Positions 26,957 through 38,429 are shown, counted from the first letter of the stretch. The stretch is 64,000 bases of DNA from Alteriqipengyuania halimionae (GCF_009827575.1 NZ_WTYR01000001.1:2639001-2703000); one strand, 5' to 3'. The notes: a model not told the origin generated them from the letters alone. Program-made: numbers and translations.

Positions 26957-29770
26957 TCAATGCGCGTCGTCCCAGCTCGGCCCGGTGCCGACTTCGATAT
27001 CGAGCGGCACGTCGAGCGTGACCGAAGGCCCGGCCGCGCCGGACATTACCCGGCGAATGACCTCGCTTGCTGCTTCGGCTGCGGCGGCCGGGCATTCGAA
27101 CACGAGTTCGTCGTGGACCTGTAACAGCATGCGGGTGTCGTTCAGACCCTCGGCGCGCAGAGCGGGGATCATCCGCACCATCGCGCGTTTGATGATATCG
27201 GCACTGGTGCCCTGGATCGGCGCATTGACCGCCGCGCGCTCGGACCCGGCACGTTCATTGGGGTTCTTGGCGTTGATCCGGGGAAACCACGTCTTGCGGC
27301 CGAACAGCGTCTCCGAATAGCCCTGCTCGCGCACGCTCTCGAGCGTATGGGCGATGAAGCGCTGGATGCCGGGGAAACGCGCGAAATAGGTGTCGATCAG
27401 CGCCTGTGCTTCATCCGGCTCGATCTTGAGCCGCCCCGCCAACCCCCAGCGCGAAATGCCGTAGAGGATCGCGAAGTTGATCGTCTTGGCCTTGGCGCGA
27501 TTGTCTCGCGTGGCGTCGCCGAACATCTCTTCCGCCGTGCGGTTGTGGATGTCCTCGCCTTCGCGGAAAGCCTCCTTCAGCGGGCCGACATCAGCCATGT
27601 GCGCGGCTAGGCGCAGTTCGATCTGCGAATAGTCGGCGGCGAGCAGAACATTGCCCTCTTCAGGCACGAAGGCCCCGCGGATCTGGCGACCGATCGCGGT
27701 GCGGATCGGGATGTTCTGGAGGTTCGGATCGGTCGAGGAAAGCCGCCCGGTCTGCGCGCCGGCCAGGCTGTAGCTGGTGTGGACGCGGCCGGTGTCGGGA
27801 TTGATCGCTTCCTGCAGCGCGTCGGTATAGGTCGATTTGAGCTTGGTCAGCTGGCGCCATTCGAGCACTTTGTCGGCAATCTCGGCACCATCGTTCGAGA
27901 GCCGTTCGAGCACGGTCTGGTCGGTCGAATACTGCCCGCTCTTGCCCTTGCGCCCGCCCTTGTGGCCCAGCTTGTCGAACAGGATATCGCCCAGCTGCTT
28001 GGGGCTTCCGACGGTGAATTCCTCGCCCGCCAGTTCGAAAATCTCGCCTTCGAGCCCGGCGACCGTTTCGGCAAAGCTCTTGGACAAATCGGCGAGGCGC
28101 GCGCGATCGACCTTGATGCCCTCGCGCTCCATCGCCGCGACCACCGGGATCAGCGGGCGATCGACTCGCTCGTAGATCCGCGTGCCGGCTTCTTCGGACA
28201 GGCGCGGCTTGAGGACGCTGTGCAGGCGCCAGGTAATGTCGGCATCCTCGGCAGCGTATTCGGTTGCCTTGTCGAGCGCGACTTCGCCGAAGGGGATTGC
28301 CTTCTTTCCCGTTCCGCACACCTGTTTGTAGGGAATGCACTCATGGTCGAAGTGTCGCTTGGCGAGCTCGTCCATCCCGTGGCCGCCGCCAATGCCTTCG
28401 CTCGAGCGTCCTGCATCGAGATCGAAGCTGATTACCATCGTATCGTCGAGCGGAGCGACATGGGTGCCGTGCCGGGCCAGCACGTTGAGATCGTATTTGC
28501 CGTTATGCGCAACCTTGAGGACCGCATCGTCCTCGAGCAGCGGCTTCAACAGCGCGAGCGCGTCGCCGAACGCGACCTGCGGAGGTTTCTCGTCGAACAT
28601 GTCCGAGCCGCCATGAGCCAACGGGATATAGCAGGCCTCGTTCGGGCCCGTCGCAAGGCTTACCCCGACGAGCTCGGCGCGCATTGCGTCGAGAGACGAG
28701 GTTTCGGTATCGAAGGCGACAAGCCGTGCCTTGTGTGCCCGCGCGACCCATTTTTCGAGCGCTTGGACGTCCTGCACCGTCTCGTATGTCGAGCGATCGA
28801 CCGGCGGAAGTTCCGGGAGGGGCTGGCGATCGCCTTCGCTCGCTTCCGCCGCCTGCGCGACGTCATCCTGCGTCGCGGGCGCTGTTTCGAGCCGTTTGCG
28901 TAGCGAGTGGAAGCCGTGCTGTTCGAGGAAGGCCGCGAGCGGTTCGGGCGGAATGCCGTCCAGCTTCATCTCGTCGAGTGGTTGCGGCAGATCGCAATCC
29001 TTTTTCAGCTCGACCAGCACGCGGCTGAGTTCGGCCATGTCGCGCCCTTCGAGCAGGCGCTCCTTCAGCTTGGACTTCTTCATCTCCGGCGCCGCGTCGA
29101 GCGCGCCTTCCAGCGAGCCGTGATCGACAATCAGCTTCGATGCCGTTTTCGGGCCGATGCCGTAAATGCCGGGTATGTTGTCCACGCTGTCGCCCATCAG
29201 CGCCAGCACATCGCCGACCTGTTCGGGCGGGACGCCGAATTTCTCCTCGACCTCTGCCGGTCCGAGCCGGACGTTCTTCATCGTGTCGAGCATGTCGATC
29301 GTGCCGCCCCAAGTGTCGCCGACAAGCTGCATCAGGTCTTTGTCCGACGATACGATCGTGACGTTCCAGCCCTGCTTCGCCGCCTCGACCGCGTAGGTTG
29401 CGATCAGATCGTCGGCTTCGAGGCCCTGCTCCTCGATGCAAGGCAGCGAAAAGGCGCGCGTCGCATCGCGAATCAGCGGGAATTGCGGGCGCAGATCCTC
29501 GGGCGGTTCGGGCCGGTTGGCCTTGTATTCGGGATAGATATCGTTGCGGAAACTCTTCGAATCCTTGTCGAGAATCACCGCCAGATGGGTTGGCCCATCT
29601 TCCTGATCGAGCTGGTCGGCAAGCTTCCACAGCATGGTCGTATAGCCGTATACCGCGCCAACCGGCGTGCCCTCGGGATTGGTGAGCGGGGGTAGACGGT
29701 GGTAGGCGCGGAAAATATAGGCCGAACCGTCGACGAGGTAGAGGTGCTGCTGAGAATCTGGCATGCGCAT
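26957..29770 (-). CDS. polA: DNA polymerase I
   Basis: 937 residues, full length. The 5'-3' exonuclease domain (about 1-290) starts LYLVDGSAYIFRAYHRLP and includes DKDLMQL and GDSVDNIPG. The 3'-5' exonuclease domain has its DxE pair in VAFDTETSSLDAM. The polymerase domain shows motif A DYSQIELR, the motif B region RAKAKTINFAILYG and motif C VHDELVFE. All three activities should be present. It processes Okazaki fragments and fills repair gaps. Starts at 29770 and 29764 are both plausible; no clear ribosome-binding site decides. Confidence 0.97.
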   Translation of the reverse strand: MRMPDSQQHLYLVDGSAYIFRAYHRLPPLTNPEGTPVGAVYGYTTMLWKLADQLDQEDGPTHLAVILDKDSKSFRNDIYPEYKANRPEPPEDLRPQFPLIRDATRAFSLPCIEEQGLEADDLIATYAVEAAKQGWNVTIVSSDKDLMQLVGDTWGGTIDMLDTMKNVRLGPAEVEEKFGVPPEQVGDVLALMGDSVDNIPGIYGIGPKTASKLIVDHGSLEGALDAAPEMKKSKLKERLLEGRDMAELSRVLVELKKDCDLPQPLDEMKLDGIPPEPLAAFLEQHGFHSLRKRLETAPATQDDVAQAAEASEGDRQPLPELPPVDRSTYETVQDVQALEKWVARAHKARLVAFDTETSSLDAMRAELVGVSLATGPNEACYIPLAHGGSDMFDEKPPQVAFGDALALLKPLLEDDAVLKVAHNGKYDLNVLARHGTHVAPLDDTMVISFDLDAGRSSEGIGGGHGMDELAKRHFDHECIPYKQVCGTGKKAIPFGEVALDKATEYAAEDADITWRLHSVLKPRLSEEAGTRIYERVDRPLIPVVAAMEREGIKVDRARLADLSKSFAETVAGLEGEIFELAGEEFTVGSPKQLGDILFDKLGHKGGRKGKSGQYSTDQTVLERLSNDGAEIADKVLEWRQLTKLKSTYTDALQEAINPDTGRVHTSYSLAGAQTGRLSSTDPNLQNIPIRTAIGRQIRGAFVPEEGNVLLAADYSQIELRLAAHMADVGPLKEAFREGEDIHNRTAEEMFGDATRDNRAKAKTINFAILYGISRWGLAGRLKIEPDEAQALIDTYFARFPGIQRFIAHTLESVREQGYSETLFGRKTWFPRINAKNPNERAGSERAAVNAPIQGTSADIIKRAMVRMIPALRAEGLNDTRMLLQVHDELVFECPAAAAEAASEVIRRVMSGAAGPSVTLDVPLDIEVGTGPSWDDAH

Positions 29771-29990
29771 CTGCTAGCAAGCCACACGGCGCGCGTCGCG
29801 CGTGAAATGTGTCGCTGCCGTCGACACTTTGCGATGATTGCGTCGCTGATGCGAAGCTGCGCAATTTTCCACGCCGCCCCAGTCATTTCGCGACAAAATG
29901 GCCAATTGTGACGAAAATAGGGCTTGCGCTGCCATATTCCGGCCACTATTTCTGTATCCGAAGTCGAGCCCGGTCACGGGCGAGATTTTG

Positions 29991-30012
29991 CGCCGGGGGC
30001 TGATCCCCGGCG
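29991..30012 (+). promoter_or_regulatory. Hairpin in the leader of the acidic lipoprotein gene
   Basis: An 8-bp perfect stem CGCCGGGG / CCCCGGCG with loop GCTGAT lies 30 bases upstream of the ATG at 30043. Role unknown; it may stabilise the transcript. The rest of the roughly 270-base gap behind polA shows nothing I can name. Confidence 0.4.
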
Positions 30013-30042
30013 GAAGTCCACAGACTGCTAAGGATTTATTTT

Positions 30043-30291
30043 ATGCGTAAGATCGTTCTCGTCGCCGCCGCCGGTGCCGCCCTGTCGCTGGCCGCTTGCT
30101 CGGAACAGACCGAAGACGCTGCGGCCACCACCGCTGACTCGGCTGCCGAAGACACCGCCGAAAACCTGGACGAAGCCGGCGAAGCCGTCGACCAGGCTGC
30201 CGAAGACACCGCCGCAGCTGCAGACGAAACCGCTGCGGACGTCGAAGCTGCCGCTCAGAACGAAACCGAAGAAGAAGCCCAGGCTGACTAA
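30043..30291 (+). CDS. Small acidic alanine-rich lipoprotein
   Basis: 82 residues. A lipoprotein signal peptide ends LAAC (Cys19). The mature part is a low-complexity run of A, E, D and T in loose heptad-like order (TADSAAEDTAENLDEAGEAVDQAAEDT and onward), likely a single long helix or a disordered acidic tether in the periplasm. No known domain. A good intrinsic terminator follows, so it is monocistronic. Confidence 0.85.
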   Translation: MRKIVLVAAAGAALSLAACSEQTEDAAATTADSAAEDTAENLDEAGEAVDQAAEDTAAAADETAADVEAAAQNETEEEAQAD

Positions 30292-30322
30292 GCCACGCTT
30301 CTTTCCGGTTACGGAAAAACGG

Positions 30323-30353
30323 AAAGGGCGCGACATTGCGGCGCGCCCTTTTT
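30323..30353 (+). terminator. Intrinsic terminator after the acidic lipoprotein
   Basis: AAAGGGCGCG / CGCGCCCTTT stem with a nine-base loop, followed by a T run. A second weaker stem (CTTTCCG / CGGAAAG) precedes it. Confidence 0.85.
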
Positions 30354-30380
30354 GTTTGTACCAGCCCGTGGGTAGGGCGG

Positions 30381-30788
30381 TCAGGCGTTCGAGATAGCCT
30401 GGGCGATGCGATCGGCCGGTTCGCTGGTCATCGTCTTGGCGATTTCGCCGACGAGACGCTTCTCCAGCTCGGTGTGATAGTGTCGGCGCATTTCCCCCAA
30501 CGTCTTGGGGTCGGCGATCACGACCAGCTCGTCGATTTCGTTGCCGATCGCCTTCTGGTTGAGGCATTCGGCCACTGCCGCACCATGGGCCAGCTCGTCG
30601 AGGTCGGTGCGTCCGAGGCGCTGTCCAGCCTCGTCCTGATGCTTTACGCCGGCGCTGAAATTGGTCGCATCGAGATCGATTTCTTCGGCGCTTCCAAGCT
30701 TGGGTTCAAGCGGCGCGCCTTCGTTGCGGAGCAGGACGAACCGTTCTCCGTCCACCACTGCGACATGACCATTTTTTGCTAATCTCAT
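30381..30788 (-). CDS. Host-attachment family protein
   Basis: 135 residues with AAGGAGAG five bases before the ATG. The start KNGHVAVVDGERFVLLRN and the later EIDELVVIADPKTLGEMRRHYH plus a C-terminal EIAKTMTSEPADRIAQAI match the 'protein required for attachment to host cells' family (PF10116). That family's eRF1-like fold suggests a nucleic-acid or ribosome-linked role rather than adhesion. Cytosolic; no signal peptide. Precise function unknown. Confidence 0.85.
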   Translation of the reverse strand: MRLAKNGHVAVVDGERFVLLRNEGAPLEPKLGSAEEIDLDATNFSAGVKHQDEAGQRLGRTDLDELAHGAAVAECLNQKAIGNEIDELVVIADPKTLGEMRRHYHTELEKRLVGEIAKTMTSEPADRIAQAISNA

Positions 30789-30855
30789 GAATCTCTCCTT
30801 TGTTCATCCAACCAACGGACGAACGGGCGAAGAGTTCATGGTTTCGGGGCGAAAA

Positions 30856-31836
30856 TCAGCCGCCGTAATTGGACTGGCGCAGCTCTTCGTATCCATCGAG
30901 GAGTTCACGCGCGATCCGTGCAATCCGGGCTTCGCGGTTCGAACGGCTGCCTTGCCCGGTGACGTAGATCGCCACGGCATAAGTGCGTCCGCTCGGCGCA
31001 GTGATGAAGCCGACATCGCTCGATGTATTGTTCAGCGATCCGGTCTTGTGCGCAACCTTGGCGCCCGACGGCATCAGCGCCGGAATCCGACGCTTGCCCG
31101 TGCGGCAGCGGCTCATCGCGCTGAGGATCACGGCGCGGCTCTTGGCACTCAGGAAGTCGCCATTGTGCAGGCCTGCAAGCAATTGCAACATCGCTCGCGG
31201 GGTGGCTGCATCGCGGGTGTCGATCTTGGTTGCGGGGTCGTATTCGCCATCGTCGCGCACCAGCGTGGCGATGTCGCGATCGAGCGAGAAGTCCTCGATC
31301 CCGTTGCGGCGCATCCAGTCGTTGACCGCTTCGGGTCCTCCGACCACGCGCAACAGCGCATCGGTGGACGGATTGCTCGAGCGGGTGAGCATCAGTTCGA
31401 TGAGTTCGATGGCCGGAAGATGCTTGCCTTCGCGCACCGGTGCGGCGCGGCTAGAGAAGGGCTTGGAACGTAGCGGCCAGAGCAGCGGAAATTCGCTGGT
31501 CAGGCTCCATCGGCCCTGCTCAACACCTTCCATGAAGGTCGCCGCGACCGCGATCTTGCTGGTCGAGGCCATGGGGAAGAACTGCCGGTCGAGCACGCCG
31601 AGCGTCTGTCCCGTCGAAAGATCCATCGCGGCGACGCCTATCCGTCCGCGCGATCCATCGGCGACCGCCTCGATCCGCGCAGCCAGGTTCTTGTCGAAAT
31701 CGATCGGCGCCTGCGCTTCGGTGCCGAAAACGGCGTCGAATTGCTGGTCGACCGCGGCCTCCTGGGCCGCCGACGGCAGTGAAACGATGGCCGCGAATGC
31801 GGCGGCGATGGTCGAAAGCGTTTTACCCCAAGTCAT
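30856..31836 (-). CDS. Class A beta-lactamase-fold serine hydrolase
   Basis: 326 residues with a signal peptide (about 1-24, ending PSAAQ). The serine-hydrolase motifs are STSK (nucleophile S and K), SSN in TRSSNPSTD at the SDN position, and HKTGS. The omega-loop segment reads LDRDIATLV, where class A enzymes have an R-x-E-x-x-L-N pattern, so the deacylating glutamate appears to be missing. It may therefore be a penicillin-binding or esterase-like relative rather than a true resistance enzyme. Located in the periplasm. GGGAG precedes the ATG at a normal distance. Confidence 0.85.
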   Translation of the reverse strand: MTWGKTLSTIAAAFAAIVSLPSAAQEAAVDQQFDAVFGTEAQAPIDFDKNLAARIEAVADGSRGRIGVAAMDLSTGQTLGVLDRQFFPMASTSKIAVAATFMEGVEQGRWSLTSEFPLLWPLRSKPFSSRAAPVREGKHLPAIELIELMLTRSSNPSTDALLRVVGGPEAVNDWMRRNGIEDFSLDRDIATLVRDDGEYDPATKIDTRDAATPRAMLQLLAGLHNGDFLSAKSRAVILSAMSRCRTGKRRIPALMPSGAKVAHKTGSLNNTSSDVGFITAPSGRTYAVAIYVTGQGSRSNREARIARIARELLDGYEELRQSNYGG

Positions 31837-31936
31837 GTTCGCTCCCTAGTTCATCCAACATGGGAAAATGCTTAACGAAATGAGCCTGAACAGCCTGTGC
31901 GCGACGAATGGATTCATTCCTGCGACGAAACGAGAA

Positions 31937-31966
31937 AGGCCCGGCGGGATCGCTCCCGCCGGGCCT
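31937..31966 (-). terminator. Terminator after groEL
   Basis: A perfect 13-bp stem (AGGCCCGGCGGGA / TCCCGCCGGGCCT) with a four-base loop, 27 bases beyond the groEL stop, followed by TTTC on the minus strand. Confidence 0.85.
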
Positions 31967-31993
31967 CTCGTGTGCGTTGTAAAGCGTGAGGGC

Positions 31994-33661
<1,668 letters not shown>

Positions 33662-33687
33662 TTAGGTGAGGAAGCGGGTCGGGATCG

Positions 33688-33975
33688 TCAGGAGACGATG
33701 CCGAGGATGTCGCTTTCCTTCATGATGAGCAGGTCTTCGCCGTCGACCTTGACTTCGGTGCCCGACCATTTGCCGAACAGAATGCGGTCGCCTTCCTTGA
33801 CGTCCAGCGGGGTCACCTTGCCGTCTTCGGCCTTGGCCCCGGCACCGATGGCGACGACTTCGCCTTCGCTCGGCTTTTCCTGGGCGCTATCGGGGATGAT
33901 GATGCCGCCAGCGGTCTTCTCGTCGGCTTCGATGCGACGGACCAGCACGCGGTCATGCAGCGGACGAAATGCCAT
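33688..33975 (-). CDS. groS: Co-chaperonin GroES (10 kDa)
   Basis: 95 residues. The N-terminus [20 protein letters not shown], the mobile loop [16 protein letters not shown] and the C-terminal [12 protein letters not shown] are canonical. Forms the heptameric lid on GroEL. A CIRCE inverted repeat lies 38-64 bases upstream of the start. Confidence 0.98.
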   Translation of the reverse strand: MAFRPLHDRVLVRRIEADEKTAGGIIIPDSAQEKPSEGEVVAIGAGAKAEDGKVTPLDVKEGDRILFGKWSGTEVKVDGEDLLIMKESDILGIVS

Positions 33976-34012
33976 TGCTTTTACCTCTCGTGAAATCAGA
34001 GTGAAATTGACG

Positions 34013-34039
34013 TTGGCACTCCCTTGCGGAGAGTGCCAG
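34013..34039. promoter_or_regulatory. CIRCE operator (HrcA site) of groESL
   Basis: TTGGCACTC, nine bases, GAGTGCCAG. This matches the CIRCE consensus TTAGCACTC-N9-GAGTGCTAA at all but one base in the left arm and two in the right. It indicates HrcA repression of groESL. hrcA itself is not in the window. Confidence 0.93.
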
Positions 34040-34214
34040 CACGGCGCATTTGGGTGCGCGCTTCACCAGAGTCAACGGGGCGGGAGGGAGATTCTTTCCG
34101 CGCGGTTCGATGAGCCGGGGCGCAGACTGGCCAAGGCGATATATGATCCGTATGGGCCGCGGCAACCCGGCGTCGCCCTCTAGCGGCGCGCCAACGACGA
34201 ACGGAGAATATCAC

Positions 34215-35048
34215 GTGGCTGGACAGGACCAAATCGCGCAAATCGGCATCCTTGAGCAGGCGCTGCTCTGGCTGAAGCTCAACGTCATTTCGATCGCCGG
34301 TGCTTTCGCCGTTCTGATCATAGGCTTGATTGTCGCGGGCGCGGTTTCGCGCGCCGTCGAACGCGCGCTCAAAAACTCCTCCAAGTTCGATCCGACAGTG
34401 GCCGATTTCCTGTCGAGCCTGGTCAAATATGCGATGTGGGCGCTGGTGCTCGTGACCGTGCTCGCGCAGTTCGGCGTCGAGACGACCAGCATTCTCGCCG
34501 CGCTCGGTGGTATGGCGCTTGCGGTGGGGCTCGCCCTCCAGGGCACACTCAGCAATGTCGCCTCTGGCGTGATGATCCTGGTGCAGAAGCCGTTCAAGGT
34601 GGGCGAATCGATCAGCGCGGGCCCGGTGACGGGCACGGTCGAGGAGATCGGCCTGTTCACCACCCAGCTCAAGCAGTTCGACGGGCTGTTCGTGATGGTC
34701 CCCAATTCGGAATTGTGGAACCAGGCGATCATCAACTTCACCCGCCACCCTACGCGCCGTTTCGAACTGGTAGTCGGCATCGCCTATGGCGACAGCATGG
34801 AGCAGGCGCGCGGAGAATTGCTCTCGCTGGCCAAAGCCGACGAGCGCGTGCTCGCCGATCCGGAACCGGTGACCTTCGTCAACTCGCTCGACGACAGTTC
34901 GGTCGGGATCGGCCTGCGCGTTTGGTGCGCGACGCCCGACTATCTCGCTCTGTCGTGGGACCTGACCGAAAAGGCCAAGGCGCGCTTCGACGATGTCGGC
35001 ATCTCGATCCCGTTCCCGCAGCGCGAAGTGATCCAGCGCGCGGCCTAG
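34215..35048 (+). CDS. Small-conductance mechanosensitive channel, MscS family
   Basis: 277 residues, near the length of classic E. coli MscS. GTG start at 34215 with GGAGA upstream; a longer upstream frame crosses the groES control region and is not used. Three helices (about 20-45, 65-85, 90-115) end in the pore helix with the Gly/Ala pattern ALGGMALAVGLALQGTLSNVASGVMIL, followed by the beta domain (VGESISAGPVTGTVEEIGLFTTQLKQFDGLFVMVPNSELWN). Protects against hypo-osmotic shock. Divergent from groES. Confidence 0.95.
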   Translation: MAGQDQIAQIGILEQALLWLKLNVISIAGAFAVLIIGLIVAGAVSRAVERALKNSSKFDPTVADFLSSLVKYAMWALVLVTVLAQFGVETTSILAALGGMALAVGLALQGTLSNVASGVMILVQKPFKVGESISAGPVTGTVEEIGLFTTQLKQFDGLFVMVPNSELWNQAIINFTRHPTRRFELVVGIAYGDSMEQARGELLSLAKADERVLADPEPVTFVNSLDDSSVGIGLRVWCATPDYLALSWDLTEKAKARFDDVGISIPFPQREVIQRAA

Positions 35049-35070
35049 GCTCCGCGCTTAAACCACGCCC

Positions 35071-36471
35071 CTAGACTACGCCTTTTCGCACAAGGCCCAG
35101 GCGCTCGCGCCGGTGCCAGCGCCAGCCAAGCAGGAAGGCGGCGATCAGCAGCCCGGTGGCGAGCCCGATCCATACCCCCACGCCCTCGAGATCGGTGCGG
35201 AGCCCGAGGCCCGCGGCGAGCCCGAAGCCTGGCACCCAATAGGCGAAGATCGCGATCCACATCGGCACGCGGGTGTCCTGCAATCCGCGCAGCGCGCCGG
35301 CTGCCACCGCCTGCACCCCGTCGACCAGCTGGAAGGCGGCAGCGATCGTCAGGAACGGAATGGCGAAGGCGACCAGCGCGGCATTGGCCGGGTCCCACGG
35401 GTCGAGATAGATCGCGATCAGATATTCGGGCACGAACACCATCGCTAGCGCGGTCGTGGCCATGAAGGCGGCCGCCATGCCGATCCCGGTCCAGCCAGCG
35501 CGTCCCATCCCGCCCGGATCGCGCGCGCCGTAGAAATAGCCGACCCGGATCGTGGCAGCCTGCCCCACGCCGTAGGGTACCTGGAAGGCGAGCGCGGCGA
35601 TCTGCAAAGCGATCGTATGCGCGGCCAGCTGGGTCGCGTCGATCCGGCCCATCAGGAAGGCGGCGGCGCCGAAAATACCCGCTTCGGCAAAGATCGTGAA
35701 CATTATCGGCGTGCCGATCGCGACGATCTGCTTCAGCCGTTGCCAGTCGGGCCGCCAGACGAAGCCGAACACGTGATAGCGATGGAGCCTGGGATCAAGC
35801 CGAATGGCGATCACATAGGTTGCCAGCACCACAAGCGAGGTGATGATGGTCGCGATCGCCGCCCCTTGCAGGCCGAGCGCGGGCGCGCCCAGATTGCCGA
35901 ACACGAAGGCGTAGTTGGCGAGGGCGTTGACCCCGATCCCGGCGCCGGTGATCGCGGTTGCGAAAATCGGCCGCCCGAGCGCCGAGACATAGGCGCGCAA
36001 CACCTGCGCAAACAGCATCGGCACCAGCGACCACAGCAGCACCGTCATATAGCTGTCGGCGAGCGCGATGATGGCCGGCTCCTGTCCGGTAGCCTGCATG
36101 ATCGGCACCAGAGCGGCGCATACACCCATGCCGACGACGCCCACGATCACGCATAGCCACAGCGCCATACGGGTGGCACGGCGGACCGGGCGCAGGGCAG
36201 GGGCGCGCGCGCCGAGTTCCTCGGCGATCAGCGGCGCGCAGGCGGTGGTGAGGCCCATCAACCCCCACATGACGAGGCCGAACAGGGAGACCGCAAGCGA
36301 GGAGGCGGCAAGCTGCGCTTCGCCAAGTCGCGCGATGAACACGACGTCAATCGCATAAGTCAGCATCTGCAACAGATTGGCGAGCGCCAGCGGCCATGCG
36401 AGAGCGAAAGTCTCGCGCAGCTCGGTGCGCCAGGGCCTCGGCCCGGCGGAAAGGCGTGTCATGTCATCCAT
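35071..36471 (-). CDS. MATE-family multidrug efflux protein
   Basis: About 466 residues with twelve hydrophobic helices in two homologous halves. The family pattern is visible in LAWPLALANLLQMLTYAIDVVFIARLGEAQLAA near the start, and again in the second half from IFAEAGIFGAAAFLMGRID. An aspartate in YAIDVVF marks the usual ion-coupling helix of NorM-type members. Exports cationic compounds in exchange for H+ or Na+. Starts at ATG 36471 or 36462; the longer open frame upstream is not hydrophobic or family-like. Confidence 0.92.
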   Translation of the reverse strand: MDDMTRLSAGPRPWRTELRETFALAWPLALANLLQMLTYAIDVVFIARLGEAQLAASSLAVSLFGLVMWGLMGLTTACAPLIAEELGARAPALRPVRRATRMALWLCVIVGVVGMGVCAALVPIMQATGQEPAIIALADSYMTVLLWSLVPMLFAQVLRAYVSALGRPIFATAITGAGIGVNALANYAFVFGNLGAPALGLQGAAIATIITSLVVLATYVIAIRLDPRLHRYHVFGFVWRPDWQRLKQIVAIGTPIMFTIFAEAGIFGAAAFLMGRIDATQLAAHTIALQIAALAFQVPYGVGQAATIRVGYFYGARDPGGMGRAGWTGIGMAAAFMATTALAMVFVPEYLIAIYLDPWDPANAALVAFAIPFLTIAAAFQLVDGVQAVAAGALRGLQDTRVPMWIAIFAYWVPGFGLAAGLGLRTDLEGVGVWIGLATGLLIAAFLLGWRWHRRERLGLVRKGVV

Positions 36472-36664
36472 GCAGCCGGCCCGGATAGCTCCGGTAGGCG
36501 TTCGATCAACACCGATCGCACTCAAGCCGCGCCGAATGCCTTCAGCTTGCGGCAAGGCGGCAACAGCGAGGTGCGCATCGGGCGGGATGGCGGCGCGTAA
36601 TCCGGCGGCGCTAGGCAGCCTTGAACAGCACGGCTAGAACCGCCTCCGGACTGACCCTGGAGAA

Positions 36665-38428
36665 ATGGCTTTGCACGAATCCCATCTGATGCGCGACGGC
36701 ATCGTGCTGATCGGCTTCGCGCTGGTTTTCGTGCTGCTGTTCCGCCGCCTGGGGCTGGGTGCCACGCTTGGCTATCTCGTGGCCGGTGCGGTGGTAGGGC
36801 CGCATGTGCTCGGCCTCGCGGGCGACGCAGACGAGTTCATCGGTTTTGCCGAGATCGGCATCATCCTGCTGCTGTTCATCGTCGGGCTGGAGCTCAACCC
36901 CGATCGACTTTGGCGGTTGCGCAAGGCGATCTTCGGCGTCGGCTTGCTCCAGGTTGTGGTCTGCGGGCTGGCGGTCAGCGGGGTGATCTACCTCGCGACC
37001 GATTATCCACATGCCGCGATCCTCGCGCTCGGCCTGCCGCTCGCGCTTTCATCGACCGCGCAGGTGCTGCCGATGCTGCAATCGGGCGGCAATCTGAACA
37101 CGCCCTTCGGAGAACGCGCTTTCTCGATTCTGCTCTTCCAGGATCTCTCGATCATCGCTCTCATCACGATTATCGCGGCGCTCGGCGTCAGCGCGGGCGG
37201 GGCACCGGATACCGGCCCCTCGGGCTGGGCGCTGGCCGGGCTCACGCTGGCGGCTAGCGCGGGACTCGTGCTGGCGGGACGCTTCGTGCTGCGGCCGCTG
37301 TTCGGGCTGATTGGCGGATTGCAGGAACGCGAGATGTTCGTGGTCGCGGGACTGGCGGTGGTGACGGGGGCCGCCGCGCTGATGGAATGGCTCGGCCTGT
37401 CGACGGCGCTGGGCGCCTTCATTGCGGGCGTAATGCTGGCCGACACGCCTTATCGGCATGAACTCGAGGCCGACATCGAGCCGTTCCGATCGATCCTGCT
37501 CGGTCTGTTCTTCCTCGGCGTGGGTATGCAGCTCGATCTCGGAGCGATTGCAGATCGTCCGCTCTTCGTCGGCGGAATGGCCTTGGCGCTGATCGTCACC
37601 AAGGCCGCGCTGATTTTCGGCATCGCACGGCTGATCGGTGTGGGCTGGCGCAGCGCGCTCGCGCTTGGCCTGCTGCTCAGCCAGGGCGGCGAGTTCGCCT
37701 TCGTGCTCTACAACCAGGCGCGTGCATCGAACCTGATCGATGTCGATACGGCGAGCCTGTTCGGCGCGATCGTTACGCTGTCGATGGTTGCGACGCCGTT
37801 CCTGATGCGAGTTGAGCAGACGCTGCGCCCGAGCGCCGACGATCGCGAGCGGGAAGAGCCGCACGACGAGGGAAGCCGGGCGCTGGTGATCGGATACGGT
37901 CGCTTCGGCCAAACGGTGGCGCAGATGCTGATCGCGGCGCAGGTCAAGGTGACGCTGGTCGACCAGAAGGTCGACCAGATCGACGTCGCCGAACGGTTCG
38001 GATCGAAGGTCTATTATGGCGATGGCACGCGAATGGACATCCTGCGCCAGGCCGGGGCCGACAAGGTGTCCCTGATCGCCTTTTGCCTGGATGGAGACAA
38101 GGTGTCGGCCGAACTGATCGAAAGCGTTCGCAGGGCTTTCCCCGAAGCCAGGATACTCGTTCGCGCCTTCGATCGGCGCACGGTCATGCGGCTGGGTGAG
38201 ACTAAGGTCGACTACATCGTCCGCGAACTGTTCGAGAGCGCCGTCGCGATGGGCCGCGAAGCGCTCGACCGGATCGGAATGGACCCCGAATTCGTCGACG
38301 AGGTGGAAGAGGAATACCGGGGCCGGGACAGCAAGCGCCTGGCAGCCCAGACCGAAAGCGGTGACCTGGGCGCACGCAAGGAAACGATCTTCAATCAGGG
38401 CGCGAGCAACCCCTCTCGAGCGACATAG
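36665..38428 (+). CDS. CPA2-family cation:proton antiporter with RCK domain
   Basis: 587 residues, Kef/glutathione-gated type layout. A hydrophobic antiporter domain (about 1-380) includes LALPLALSSTAQVLPML and LLLFIVGLELNPDRLWRLR. A cytosolic RCK N domain at about 405-520 starts LVIGYGRFGQTVAQML, a nucleotide-binding Rossmann motif. It probably exports K+ or other cations in exchange for protons. Which ligand gates it cannot be told. GGAGA precedes the ATG. Convergent with rplL, with a shared terminator. Confidence 0.93.
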   Translation: MALHESHLMRDGIVLIGFALVFVLLFRRLGLGATLGYLVAGAVVGPHVLGLAGDADEFIGFAEIGIILLLFIVGLELNPDRLWRLRKAIFGVGLLQVVVCGLAVSGVIYLATDYPHAAILALGLPLALSSTAQVLPMLQSGGNLNTPFGERAFSILLFQDLSIIALITIIAALGVSAGGAPDTGPSGWALAGLTLAASAGLVLAGRFVLRPLFGLIGGLQEREMFVVAGLAVVTGAAALMEWLGLSTALGAFIAGVMLADTPYRHELEADIEPFRSILLGLFFLGVGMQLDLGAIADRPLFVGGMALALIVTKAALIFGIARLIGVGWRSALALGLLLSQGGEFAFVLYNQARASNLIDVDTASLFGAIVTLSMVATPFLMRVEQTLRPSADDREREEPHDEGSRALVIGYGRFGQTVAQMLIAAQVKVTLVDQKVDQIDVAERFGSKVYYGDGTRMDILRQAGADKVSLIAFCLDGDKVSAELIESVRRAFPEARILVRAFDRRTVMRLGETKVDYIVRELFESAVAMGREALDRIGMDPEFVDEVEEEYRGRDSKRLAAQTESGDLGARKETIFNQGASNPSRAT

Positions 38429-38429
38429 A

